Below are positions 45,485 through 56,108 of a stretch of 64,000 bases of DNA, piece by piece. Under the pieces are notes generated by a model. It saw only the letters and a list, made by a program, of their open reading frames with translations. It made no database searches and was not told the origin of the DNA. Position 1 is the first letter of the stretch. Every line of letters starts with the position of its first letter. The position numbers and the translations under genes are program-made. Source of the stretch: Nephrocerus scutellatus (lineage: Eukaryota > Arthropoda > Insecta > Diptera > Pipunculidae); the NCBI GenBank assembly GCA_947095585.1, contig OX352762.1, forward strand, positions 119,132,930-119,196,929. Direction: 5' to 3'.

Positions 45485-46205
45485 GCGCCCTGAACGTGAG
45501 CCTTGATGAAGCGATTCTTGACGTGTCCTTTGACGTGCCTTGACGTGAGTCTTGACGAAGTGATCCTTGACGAGAGCCTTAATAAAGTGATACTTGATGT
45601 GAGCTTTGACTTACTCTGGCGAGAGATATTCGAAGTGAGCCTTGACGTGCGTTGACGAGAGCCTTGACTTGGCTTGACGTGAGCCATGACGTGCCTTGCC
45701 AAGAGTATTGGTAAAGTGATACTTGATGTAAGCTTTCACGAGCCTTGACGAGAGCCTTGGTAAAGTAATCCTTGACGTGAACTTTGACTTGCCCTGACGA
45801 GAGATGTTTGAAGTGAGCCTTGACGTGAGCTTTGACTTGCCCTGACGAGAGATGTTTGAAGTGAGCCTTGACGTGGGTTGACATGAGCCCAGATGTGCCG
45901 TGAAAAGAGCATTAGACTAGTGATCCTTGACGTGCCTCGACGTGAGTCTAGACGAAGTGATTTTTGACTTGAGCTTTGACGTGCCTTGACGAAGTGGTTC
46001 TTTGCAGGGTGATCCTTGACGTGAACTTTGACGTGCCTTGACGAAGTGATCCTTGACGTGAGCTTTGACGTGCGTTTACGAAGTGATCCTTTACGGGGTG
46101 ATCCTTGACATGAGCTTTTACGTACCTTGTGATATTTGACGGGGTGATTTTCGACGTGAGCCTTGACGTGAACTTTGACCTGCCTTGACGAAGTGATCCT
46201 TAACG
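45485..46205 (+). repeat. TGACG minisatellite array
   Basis: About 720 bases built from short variants of CCTTGACGTGAG, CTTTGACGTG and CCTTGACGAAGTGAT, with 10-15 base spacing. TGACG occurs about 26 times on the + strand, and I saw no CGTCA there. A longer unit of about 48 bases (containing CCCTGACGAGAGATGTTTGA) is repeated in tandem near 45785-45870. The minus strand is open in several frames simply because the unit lacks stops; the resulting Ser/His/Val-rich peptides are not credible genes. Confidence 0.85.
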
Positions 46206-46928
46206 AGACACTTGGTGGCAATGGCATAGACGTATCGACTATGAGACACTAGATTAGCGAGCAGAGTTACATGCAGTAAAAAGAAAGTAGAATGATGAAA
46301 ATGCCAGCGGCAGCAGGTAGTTCTCAACCACTGCTGCCTTACAAGGCGCAGGGACGCGATCAGTGAAATGCTGGGTAGAGCTAAGCATAAATAAATAAAT
46401 TAACTTATAATTGTTTTATGTTTACTTAACAAGAGGTACGAGCACAAGAATATAAGTCCAATAACCCAATAGCACAAGAACCAGTGACAAAAATGACTCC
46501 CCGACTGCTGTAGTGCTTGCCATTTTATACTATTTTTCCTGGTTGAGAAGTTGCGTCGATGGTGATGACGTGCCTTGCTGCCATTGGTAATTCAGGTAGC
46601 GTGATGTTTGATTTTCTTACTTATTTGTTGGCTGCACTGCATTGTTACAGGGTGCACCCAGAAAAAGAAATCTGTTTTATTTGAACGAAATTCAGCCACA
46701 ACTTGTCATTCACGACAACTTTACATGCACTAGCTCCAATATTTGGTCAGCTAATTTGTATCAGCTAATTTTTTGTTAATAAACCTAGCAGTTAGAGAAA
46801 AAACTCGCAAAGTATGACAGTACGAGAAAGCCTATTCGGACGGCCTTAACAATATCTTCGGGAGAATTAACTGGTCGATATTGTTTCGTTATAGCAACGT
46901 TGATGCCGTCGCTGATGCAATCACAAGC
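46206..46928. other. intronic DNA, nothing recognised
   Basis: No supported feature between the minisatellite and the CR1-like copy. Confidence 0.4.
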
Positions 46929-46929
46929 A

Positions 46930-48370
46930 TCATCCTTATTGGTCCAAATTGTGCATTGCTGCCTCCTGAACGTCAGAGTATTAAACACTCTATAGGACAG
47001 TTGCAGTTGCTAGAGTTTAAAATGATCACAACACTCACAAATCCGCTGGGCTAGATGAAATTTCCCCATTAGTTCTGAAGAAGTGTTCTTCCAAGCTGGC
47101 ATTACCATTGCGGAAGCTTTTCCATCTATCCTATTCTTTTGGACTCTTCCCGATAAGTTGGTAAACAGCCTTTGTACAGCCCAAACCCAAAAAAGGCGAT
47201 CCGTCGTCTCCTTCTTCGTACCAACCCATAGCATTTACATCCATTCTTTCCCAGGTCATTGAAACGCTGATCACTTTTCAGCAAGCAAAGCTGTTACACT
47301 CGATATTTCTAAGGCCTTTGACAGAGTTTGGCATCAAACTCTTTTTTTTTCAAAATGTGTGCTTATGGAGTCGTTGATAATCTGTTTCACTGGATTAAAA
47401 GTTATCTTTCGGACCGTTGTATTGGACGGTTTAAAGTCTAAAGTCCATTACTCAAATGCTGGCGTTCCCCAGGGCTCTGTTTTGTCCCCGACACTCTTCC
47501 TCATTTATATTAATGATCTCTTGTTTGTGACTTCTAATCCAAATAATTCTTTTGCTGACGACAGCAATCTCAGCTTCTCATATAAGTTTGAGGAACATCC
47601 CTCAGCTTCTCATGTGGAACTCAAACAACTGCGTATGTTAAGCAAGTTAATTTCTGACATAGACGAGGGAGAAAACAATCGAATTTCACAGACCCAATGC
47701 TGACTCCTGTCGTCTAAGTGAATCTTAAATCCAATGCCATTATCCTTGAATGGCACTTACATCGAGGAAACCGAAAAACTCGCATTTCTTGGTATGTGCG
47801 TTAACCATAAGCTTCGTTGGAATCACTAAGAATTCACCGACGCCATAACTGCTGCGAAATGTTCAGGTTTTCTAACCTGGTGCAGGAAATATTTCACTCT
47901 CTCTGATCTGGCTACTGTCTACAAGGCTTTCATTCGCCCTAAACTTGAGTACAATTATCATAACTGGTCTGATGCACCTGCATCTGCTTATCGGTGACGA
48001 AAACAATATAATATCAATAGATTCACTTGAATACCATAGCAACGTTTCCTGCTTGTCACTGTATTATCGCTCCTTCCACCAGCGGTGCTCTCCTTAAATT
48101 CAACCGCAATTCTCGTGGTGCCCTAAATGCTCATCAGTTTTCCCTCAAGCCCATCGTCGGACGTATAGTTAAGTTCAGATATTCTTTCTTAAGTCGTACA
48201 AGATGCATGTGGAATGCTCTGCCAAACTCTGTCGTTCCACATCACTATGATCCACAGGCATTTTAAACACAAGCTCATAGACATCTATTCTTGTCTCCTC
48301 TTTTTTTTACTTAACGTCAACGCTGTGCCAAACATTATAACGGTGCGTGAGCAAATTATAAAAGAAATGC
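46930..48370 (+). mobile_element. CR1-like retrotransposon, longest + strand copy
   Basis: The same family as 21617-23517. In order: LPPERQSIKHSIGQ near 46960, ARV and NKSAG region near 47010, LSCSSWKTAFVQP-like sequence near 47150, AVTLDISKAFDRVWH near 47290 (catalytic Asp), VHYSNAGVPQGSVLSPTLFL near 47445, NNSFADDSNLSFSY near 47540 (Asp pair), ETEKLAFLGMCVNHKLRWN near 47770, YKAFIRPKLEYN near 47920, and CMWNALPNSVVPHHYD near 48205. The 3' UTR (AACGTCAACGCTGTGCC) runs to about 48365. Multiple frameshifts and small deletions make it inactive. Confidence 0.82.
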
Positions 48371-48516
48371 AAACAAGTCAGAGATTTTAGATGACCTCAG
48401 AACTAACATGACATTGCCGGCAAATGGCCCGATTTATGTCACACATTTATAAAAAATTTTGTTCAGCGCATTCAATCGTGCGACGTTTTCATGTAAGACA
48501 CTTGAATCATGTTGTA

Positions 48517-48590
48517 TTCATCATCATCATATTTAGCTCTACAACCGGGTACCGGTACTGGCCTCCCGGATGTTCTTGGTACTTTAACCC
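48517..48590 (-). mobile_element. RTE-C 3'-terminal scrap
   Basis: CATCATCATATTTAGCTCTA at 48521 is the reversed ATG tail and terminus of RTE-C, followed by ccgggtaccggtactggcct. Only about 70 bases are present. Confidence 0.65.
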
Positions 48591-48773
48591 GGATAACTCA
48601 AACACAAGCTGCCTCAATTAAAAAAAGAAAAACCCCATTCTAATTACACACAGGGTGCAAATCATGATGGAATTAAGAAGAGGTGAAGAGATCTGTCTAT
48701 ATGTATGTTAGAATTTTAAATTCTTTCCGGTGTAATAGTGCGGAAATTCAGATTTTGAAATATCATGTTGTGT

Positions 48774-49082
48774 GCCCCAAAAATAATAATAATATTTGGC
48801 GCGACAGACCATTGCGGTCCAAGGCCTAACTTCTCGCTACCATTTGTGCTGCACATGTTAATTTTTGGACACAAATGGAAGGGACCTACAATTTAAGGCC
48901 GGATCCGATCGGCGAATTGAGAAGCTTTCCGTGACAAGGTATTAATTACTCTCGGAACGTTTGTCACCCATTCGCGAGAGGTGGGACACCGTGAAAAATA
49001 CTTTTGGTGTTGCTGGGATTCGAACCTGAACCTCCTGCGCAGCAGCCATGTGCACTACCACTGAGCCACGGCGCCCCAAAAA
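48774..49082. repeat. 10-bp target duplications around the SINE
   Basis: GCCCCAAAAA occurs at 48774-48783 and at 49073-49082, directly flanking the SINE. This is the expected result of LINE-driven target-primed insertion. Confidence 0.75.
48784..49072 (-). mobile_element. tRNA-derived SINE with target-site duplication
   Basis: Read on the minus strand it starts GCCGTGGCTCAGTGGTAG (A box), has B box GGTTCGAATCC at about 49027-49017, then the shared body (CACGGTGTCCCACCTCTCGC, GAAAGCTTCTCAATTCGCC, CAATGGTCTGTCGCGCC) and an ATT-type tail at 48784-48797. It is better preserved than the copies at 32.5 kb and 18.8 kb. There is no protein coding; mobilisation would depend on a LINE. Confidence 0.88.
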
Positions 49083-49511
49083 GGAATCTCTAAATTTGAG
49101 ACAGACTTCACGTGTTGTCACGTTGAAGAGGTGGTATGCAACTGGCTATTTCACTTTAGCCGAGAAACTGTTTGTTACATAAGGACACTTATTTATTTTA
49201 TTATTTAAATTCTGGAATGATGTAAGCAAGAGTATGTAAGAAAAGGTGCGACAATTACTTTATTGTATTTTCCTTCTCATCATCTCATTAGTGACGATAA
49301 AATGAAAAAGGTTCTCAAGGCTAGATTTTAGATTCTTTGTCAAATTGTTCATCACGTTAAAATATCCATGAAATAATCTCTAAGCCATAATTCACTTTAC
49401 ACTCCGCAAATACCAATCCTGAAGTACTCTCCAAAAACCCCATTTCCAAACTATGTTATCAGTTTAGTTTTGCTTTCCCGTAATTTATGCAAATTTCGTT
49501 TTTACTTTCAG
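49083..49511. other. end of intron A-B
   Basis: AT-rich and without repeats recognised, running into the T-rich acceptor tract (TTTTTACTTTCAG) of exon B. Confidence 0.6.
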
Positions 49512-49613
49512 GTATCGTGGATACGAAAAAAGGACTATCACCTCCTGACAGTTGGCTTAACAACATACAGCAGCGACGAGCGATTTTGTGCAACACACCT
49601 AAAACATTCCGAG
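49512..49613 (+). CDS. dpr13: Dpr-family Ig protein, exon B (C to E strands of Ig1)
   Basis: A 34-codon exon in phase 0, between acceptor TTTACTTTCAG and donor GTATGT. It encodes VSWIRKKDYHLLTVGLTTYS followed by SDERFCATHLKHSE. The Trp of SWIRKKD is the invariant Ig core Trp, and the DYHLLTVG and YSSDERF phrases are hallmark Dpr sequence forming the C'-D strands that include the DIP-binding face. It connects exactly to exon A (...GDGV) and exon C (DWTL...). One oddity is a Cys in ERFCAT where I recall Ser in the fly protein. Another open frame overlaps the exon, so coding prediction by longest frame would miss it. Confidence 0.9.
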
Positions 49614-50397
49614 GTATGTGGCTATATAGGGTGATACATACATTTACCAAAACACACCAGAAAAACACGTACCATATATGACCATTTTATGCTTAATTTA
49701 TGCCCGGGAGATGATATTTTGTGGATCTGACATACCTAAAAGAAAAAATCCAACATAAGAAGATAAAAAACATCATACAAACAGACACCAACACAAAAAA
49801 ACTCAAGTCAAACCAAAAAATGGAAAACAAATTTGCTCGCTCCTTTTTCATCTGGGAACTGGGCATATTACGTGAGCGAATTGAACTCACCGCTATTTCT
49901 CTCGAATGCATCAAATATTTCAAAATTGGATGCATGTGATTGAATGCTGAAATATAATATATTCCATATATTGGTGCGATTTGGAATCTTTTCATGTTCT
50001 GCTTATAGTCGATTTAGACCGTTGGATGGCATTTTTTTGTCAGTTAAAGTTTTGATATTAGAATGAAAATGTGTGGATATCTGCGATAAATTTTCGGTTA
50101 GTTTACATATCTTTATAAGGTGAATGCGAATGTTTTAAAGTCCTGCATGAATTTAAAAGGATACAGTCCCTCCTTCTTCTTCGAAAATACTGTGAGATGC
50201 ATAAAGTTTTAGTCTTAACCAATATGTCTTCGTCAGTCGGTCATTTCCTTTGGGATATACACTATGATTAACTATAGCTCTTTTAACTTTTGATTGAATC
50301 TTTGGTTGTCTACCCATAAAAATTGAAATTTTTAATTTAAAACTCCAACAATTCAAATACAATATTTTCATTTATTTTCAAAATTGTTCTTCTTCTT

Positions 50398-51020
50398 ATT
50401 TGACTCTACAACTGAGGTCTTAACTCCAAGTTTTTCACCATCATGCTTTGTTCTACAATTGGAATCCAGTCGTGTCTTCCTGCAAAAAAATCTCCACACT
50501 GGTCCCAATTTCGAGTCGATGTAATCTAACATATTTTTTATTCACCAGAATCTAGGATCTTAGTATAAAATTCCTGAATTTGAATAGTGTTGACAGACTA
50601 AAGTGGGCTTTGTTTGGTCACCTTTATATCAGAGTCGCGGCTAATTTTTTTCAACGCCACTAAATAGAACTCAGACTAGTTTATCTCATTGATAGTTCCC
50701 GTTATAGATGCTAAACGCTCAGTAGATATTATCTCTTCAGTGTAAGAAAATCTGTATATATTGCCTCATACCACGGACTCTTTGGTAGATTATTACGCGG
50801 TCTGAGATATATGTTCTGTTCGACTTAACGGAAGAGATTTGGCACTCAGGCTTCTTTCATTCGCCGGTGAACTAATTTGTCATATCTATGAGATTATTGC
50901 ATTGCTCGGTACGCAACATTCTAACGTTCAGACGCTGTCTTACATTTGTCATCAAACCAGTCGTTCCCTTCTTTACGAATGCTGAATAAGATGAAGTCAG
51001 CAGAACGCCGGATCCGGCCT
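50398..51020 (-). mobile_element. RTE-C, internally deleted copy
   Basis: Minus strand. 50398-50530 matches the family 3' end (ttgactctacaactgaggtc, tctccacactggtcccaatt). 50560-50980 then jumps to the region upstream of the RT (ctttcattcgccggtgaact near 50850, tcatcaaaccagtcgttccc near 50950), which corresponds to 52840-52930 in the neighbouring copy. Almost the whole RT is deleted. Confidence 0.65.
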
Positions 51021-51179
51021 ATAATGCCGACTGAGAAAATGTCGATTGAGACATTTTTCAGTGAAATAGTAATTAAAGTTTCACCAATTATTTTTGGAGT
51101 TAACTCCTTAAGAATTTAATTTCATATACAGAAAAAAATTAAACATAAAATTATATGGGGACTGAAATCGAGTGTTAAC

Positions 51180-53610
51180 AAATCAACCGGGGTTCGGTCC
51201 TGACCTCCAGCAAAAAGTCTCTCCATCGGTCCTGATTTGGAGTCGATGTCATTCACTTTTGCATCTCTAAACTATGGACGTCATGGCCTATGCCATCCTA
51301 CCAGCGTAGGCTTGACCGGCCTTGCTGTCGGGTTCCATAAATCCTACCACATAAGTCATGCGAGCTAGGTGTCCTGCCCACGGGAGCTTACCGAGCTTAA
51401 TACTCTTCACGATATCGACATCTTGGTCACGCTCGTAGATCATAATAGTGTTTCCGGAATCGTCTTCCTTACATACAACTCTCCTTAAGACTTTTCTCTC
51501 GAATGCGGCTAAGTAGTCAGAATGCTTTTTGCTAAGAACCCAAGTCTCTGATCGATATGTAAGTACTAGTGTGACCATTGTCTAATATAACAGCAGCATG
51601 GATGTTAACTTCCTGGATTTGAAGAGTCTTGACAGACTATATTAGGCTTTGCTGGCCTTGAGCAACCGTGTGCGTAATACTGGTTCCATGCTATTATCGG
51701 CTGCTACAGTTGACTTCAAATTCGCGGTCCCCTATATTAATTGAGGGCTCAATGTAGGATCTTCTACTCGCAGACGTGGCCACGATGTATTTTGGTTTGC
51801 CCTTATTTATGTGAAGCTCCAGATTTCGTGCCACCTGCTCGATATGGATGAAAGCTTCCTGTACAGCTCTTTGGTATCTACCAACGATGTCAATATCATC
51901 TAGGTAAGACAGTGTCTGTTACGTGACAGTCTTCCATCACTTTCTGCAACGCCAGGTGAAAGAGGACGCAGGCGAGTCCATCCGATTGTCGGAGCCCGTT
52001 ATAGATGTTGGAATTGGCTTGATAGTGATCCGCATACTTTTACTTAGCTTATAACATTGGTCATGGACAAGCTATATAGTCGTGTCAGTTTATTTGAGAT
52101 GTCGAATTCTCTCATGTTTTGATATTTTCTATTCTGACCGCGCTATTCTGGCAGCTTTAAAGTCTATAAAAAGATAGTGTAGTGTGTTTCGAAACTCTAG
52201 ACATTTTTCAATCACCTGTCCAACGGTGTAAACTGATCAGTTGTTGATTTCCTTGGGATGTAGCCACACTGGTATGGACCAATGATGATTTTAGTGTATG
52301 GGGCTATTCTGTCTTGAAGGATAGAGGAGAAAATCTTATACGCGGTACTCAACAAACTTATACCACGATAATTGTTGCATGTTGTGATATCTCCTTTCTT
52401 ATGTATAGGGCACAGGATGTCACTTCGCCTCACTTCTGGCATCGCTTCTTCTTCCCATATACTTGCACTATTAATTTATGAATTGCTTTGTGTATTGTGG
52501 GGCCTCTTATTTTAATCAGTTCCGCTGGGATCCCATCTGATCCCGGGGCCTTATTATTTTTGAACCGATTTATCGCTCAGCTAACTTCGTCTATTTTTGG
52601 CGGCGTCAGCATGGTATGGTTTTTGGTCATTGGTGGCGCCTTCAATTCGTCAGTATGCTGGCCATTTAGCAACCCATGAAAGTGCTCTAAGATGACTTTG
52701 AGATCGGCTATCAGTTTACGCTGTCAGTCTTTGCAGTATGTGCAACGCGGAGTATATTGGTAGAACTTCTGTGGCTGGTGCAGTCCTTGCTCTTCGTACT
52801 GTTCTAGTTCATGGACGAGATTCTATTTCCAGGCTGCTTTCTTTCGCCGGTGGATTTTTTTGTTCATATCTTTTCAGCTCATTATATTAATCTTCCCGTG
52901 CCCGGTTCGTCATCGAACCAGTCGTCCGATCCCTACGACTACTGCCTAGGATCGAGCTAGCAGTACTAATGACAGTATTCATACGGCGTGTCCATTTCAC
53001 TTCTACGCCCGAAATCTCAGCCCCAGGACTTACTCTCCCTGCATTTAGGGCAAATCCTATCGCTTGACCGTAGTTGTTTCTGGTCTCATCGTTGCGAATG
53101 GCAGCAGTGTTGACTCAAATCTGATTCGCGGATGCAGTCTTTTGTGTTGATGCAAACCGCGCTCGGAGCACCTTACCTACAAGATAGTGGGCCGAGTCGA
53201 CCTTGGCACCTCGGTATGTTCGTACCGTCATCTGATGGTGGCGGTCTATCAACACGTGGTCTATTTTGTTGCTTGTGGCTTCATCTGGAAATACCCAGGT
53301 GGCTTTGCTGAAATTTTTACGCGCAAACCTTGTACTCGCAGCGAACAAATCATTGCTTGCTGCCATCTCCATGACTCGTTGCCTATTGTCATAAGTGTTC
53401 TCGTGTAAGTATAGGTGCCAATGTACTGCCTGAATACTGGCTCCCTACCTATTTTGACATTCATATCCCCCAAAATGATTTTTACATCATACTGAGGGCA
53501 GGCTTGATTTCCCCTTCGACTGAATCAAAGAATTCTTCTTTTTAATCATTTGGGATATCCTCTGTATATGCGTGAACGTTTACGAGGCCAGGTGTTGACA
53601 AATTGAGCGT
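51180..53610 (-). mobile_element. RTE-C, longest copy (endonuclease to 3' end)
   Basis: Minus strand, 5' to 3': VNVHAYTEDIPND near 53580, MGDMNVKIGREPVFRQYIGT at 53473 (APE endonuclease GD.N motif), NDLFAASTRFARKNFSKATW followed by V and DEATSNKIDHVLIDR at 53360-53250 (conserved IDHVLI), VDSAHYLVGKVLRARF near 53190 (SDHYLV motif, Asp lost), then a linker. RT: LCPIHKKGDITTCNNYRGIS at 52415-52356 and IIIGPYQCGYIPRKSTTDQF near 52270. The palm is mostly decayed. Thumb: SETWVLSKKHSDYLAAFERK at 51550-51490, and the 3' part ends near 51185. About 2.4 kb approaches element length, but stops abound. Confidence 0.8.
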
Positions 53611-53617
53611 TAACAAA

Positions 53618-53870
53618 ATCGTCGACCAAGAGGGCTGAAATTTTGTGAGTAGTCATATCTCACACAGCATTTTTGACACTCCCCATGTGACGCATGTCGC
53701 GCGGCATGTGTGGCGTGTCTAATGTATTTAAAAGTGGAAATGGTATGTATCGGCTGCTACTAGTCAGAATTTGATGAGGCTTGTTTTAAAACGATTGGTT
53801 AGCGCTCGGCCTGCGATGTCGCAATTTGTGACGCGTGTTACGTGTGGCGTGTGGTGCGTAATATATATGA
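53618..53870 (-). mobile_element. Helitron 3'-repeat fragment
   Basis: Contains GAGGGCTGAAATTTTGTGAG near 53630 and CATGTGACGCATGTCGCGCG near 53688, the same subterminal repeat seen at 21.2-21.6 and 42.3-42.75 kb, then GTGACGCGTGTTACGTGTGG near 53830. No helicase sequence accompanies it. It lies between two pieces of RTE-C endonuclease. Confidence 0.65.
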
Positions 53871-54210
53871 AATAGCCAGAGTTCTGCTGTTGCCAGAGTA
53901 CGGAGCACAATAATAAGCATTCATTAGATGGATGCTTTGCACAATAGACGAAGAGTGCAAATTTAAAAGGTTTTTGTGGTCGTAGTTGTAGCGTCTCTTT
54001 CGGACAACCTTTGTGCGAATGGCTTCATCAAGAGTTACATAGGAGGCCTGGTGGACATTATTACGTAGAAACCTTGTACTCGCAATAATCAAATTCCTAC
54101 TTTCTTCCATAACTATAAACTACAAATGCCAATGTACTGTCTGAGTACTGGCTTCCCACCTTTTTTGCGTCCACATCTCCCACAATTATTTTCACATCTG
54201 TCTAAGAACA
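53871..54210 (-). mobile_element. RTE-C endonuclease fragment
   Basis: Minus strand: the segment around 54205-54120 matches 53490-53400 of the larger copy (tactggcttcccaccttttt, gtgccaatgtact-type phrases). LIIASTRFLRNNVHQASYVT and LDEAIRTKV at 54095-54010 parallel ASTRFARKNFSKATWVFPDE. It covers the same endonuclease portion a second time. Confidence 0.7.
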
Positions 54211-54570
54211 GGTATGAAGTTCCCATTAAATATCCAAATAATTCCTTTTTTTTTATTCACTGTACTTGCTTGATCATTAATGGGGATATGTACTTAAGCT
54301 TAAAACTGAATACAATATAAACAACTGGTGGATGTTTGAAACAACATCAAATTTTTTATTAAACTTAAGCCACAAACTGAAACTTAAAAACTTATTTCTC
54401 TAGTAACTTTCTGTAAATTTAACTTTATTTTCATATTGGACTCAATACAATTTTGCCTCCACCTTATCTCAATGCATTGCTCAACCTGCTATACTATCAT
54501 TCCGTTGACTGGAATCCAACGTAACACATCGTAACACGTATACGATATTCTCAAATTAACTGGTTCCCAG

Positions 54571-54679
54571 GATTGGACGCTGCAAATAAAATTCGTTCAA
54601 CTACGTGACGCTGGAGTCTACGAATGCCAGGTATCAACCCATCCGCCCACATCGATATTTCTGCATTTGAATGTTGTCG
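54571..54679 (+). CDS. dpr13: Dpr-family Ig protein, exon C (E to G strands of Ig1)
   Basis: Acceptor TGGTTCCCAG, 36 codons plus one base, donor GTAAGT at 54680. It encodes DWTLQIKFVQLRDAGVYECQ followed by VSTHPPTSIFLHLNVV. RDAGVYEC is the D.G.Y.C motif of Ig F strands, and its Cys pairs with the Cys in exon A, completing the V-type domain. STHPPTSIFLHL is the G strand. The exon ends in phase 1, as expected if the next exon begins with the rest of a Glu codon (the VVEA junction in fly Dprs, from memory). No downstream exon with the second Ig domain was found up to 64000, so the following intron is at least 9.3 kb. Confidence 0.92.
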
Positions 54680-55698
54680 GTAAGTACCAACACTTGAATT
54701 GCAGACGTCAATCTATTTTACTTATATACATAATATATACAGATATTTGCACTAAAGTGAAATGAGCACAACCTGTCGATGAATATAAAGATGTCCTTGC
54801 AGCAAATTGAAATTGAATGACACCCACAAGTATGAGAGCTCAGATGTCAAGTGGAATTCCACTACAAGCGTTCTGGCATTCTGGCATTATTGCTGCTAAA
54901 GGACGACAACATTTTGTCTGACAAGCGCTTTGCCAATGAAACCATTAGCCACATTTCATTTCGACCCTGATAATTAGCATAATCCAATCAGGTACCAGCG
55001 AAAAAATGAATACGTCTCTTAACAAAAATAAAATCGCGAAAAATTGTCCTCCATTTTCATTTTTATGTTAAGTCAGTTGTCCAATTTATTCAAAAAATCT
55101 CTGCTTTATTTTGCTGCAACAAAAGTTAAACATTTGTGAATGTATGTCAAGCACCATTAAGCACGCTGCAACCTTACAGACGTAAAGTTCCATTAAAATG
55201 ACAATTTTAATTCGCTTTTTGACATTTTTATTATCCATAAAAATGTTAAACTCTAAGCCGCTGGGCAATAACTAATTGGATGTTTCTTTTGATGAAACAA
55301 CTTGGTGTAATTTTGTGGAAAAAAAATTACCAGGATTACGCAGATACGGCGAGATGAATAATTGTTATTCCTTTCAAAAAGAACCAGCTTCCAGCATTTA
55401 TCCCATTTCCGAATACGCTCAAAGAAATATTCCCACTCTATCGGCACTGGATTTTGAGTTATTCTTCGCGTGTTCGGAGGGCTAAACTTTAAACGTATTT
55501 TGTCAATCAGTAATTTTAGCTGAAATACCTCAGGAAATTTATTTTAGGCCTTCCTTATTTGTGTATTACCTGGGCAGCCTTAATGCGTATGTGAATTTCC
55601 AAAAATTGAAAATTAGTTATAAAAATTTAACATTGTAGGTAATATTATCCGCTACTTACTCTTCATTCAGTTCTCACCTTCTTGTAGCTATTAATAAA
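54680..55698. other. start of the next dpr intron, nothing recognised
   Basis: Begins with the donor of exon C. No exon or transposon was supported in this kilobase. Confidence 0.5.
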
Positions 55699-55699
55699 G

Positions 55700-56095
55700 C
55701 CGTAAAAAGTCCTGTTTCTTAACGCCACAAAGAACTTTCCGAGCAGGTCTTACGCACTGCAGTCTACCGAGCCTTATACCATTCACGATACCGATATCGT
55801 TGCAATGCTAATGGATCTTATCTCTATAGATTCTCCGGAACCATCCTTTCTTAAAAAAGAGGCCAACAATTTTCGTAAGAATTTGCTCTTCAACGTATAT
55901 AAGAGGCAAGAACAATTTTTTCTAAGCACCCAAGTCTCGGATCCACATATAAGTACTGGTGCATCCATTGTCCTTACCATTTTTGCAGGAGCTTATTGAA
56001 AATGAATGGGCTTTACGGAGTTCCGGATATCTTAAGTACGCTTATAACATTGGTCATCGGTAACCTAGATATTAGTGCCGGATTATTTGGGATAA
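55700..56095 (-). mobile_element. RTE-C fragment
   Basis: Minus strand: thumb with PVLICGSETWVLRKNCSCLL at about 55965-55905 and FLRKDGSGESIEI near 55850, then a jump to sequence resembling 52040-52060 (cttataacattggtcat near 56043). It is internally deleted and adjoins the 5' end of an RTE-A copy. Confidence 0.68.
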
Positions 56096-56108
56096 CAAAT
56101 TCCAAAAA

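Larger units (their letters stand above)
17896..49511 (+). other. 31.6-kb intron between dpr exons A and B
   Basis: Begins GTAAGT and ends in TTTACTTTCAG. It is inferred because exon A ends after GTG and exon B starts GTA TCG TGG, restoring the continuous Ig sequence GDGV-VSWIR in phase 0. It contains most of the transposons described here, including the intact-looking mariner, two Helitron 3' regions and the TGACG minisatellite. No other coding exon of the gene was seen within it. Confidence 0.8.
49614..54570 (+). other. 5.0-kb intron between exons B and C
   Basis: Starts GTATGT and ends in TGGTTCCCAG. It is filled largely with RTE-C fragments and a Helitron scrap. The first 780 bases (49614-50395) and the last 350 (54215-54565) hold no recognised feature. 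Confidence 0.8.

Noticed and set aside
45424..46227. Minus-strand open frames of 92-163 codons across the TGACG array
   Set aside because: Several frames are open at once because the repeat lacks stops. The peptides are low-complexity with no start context or homology.
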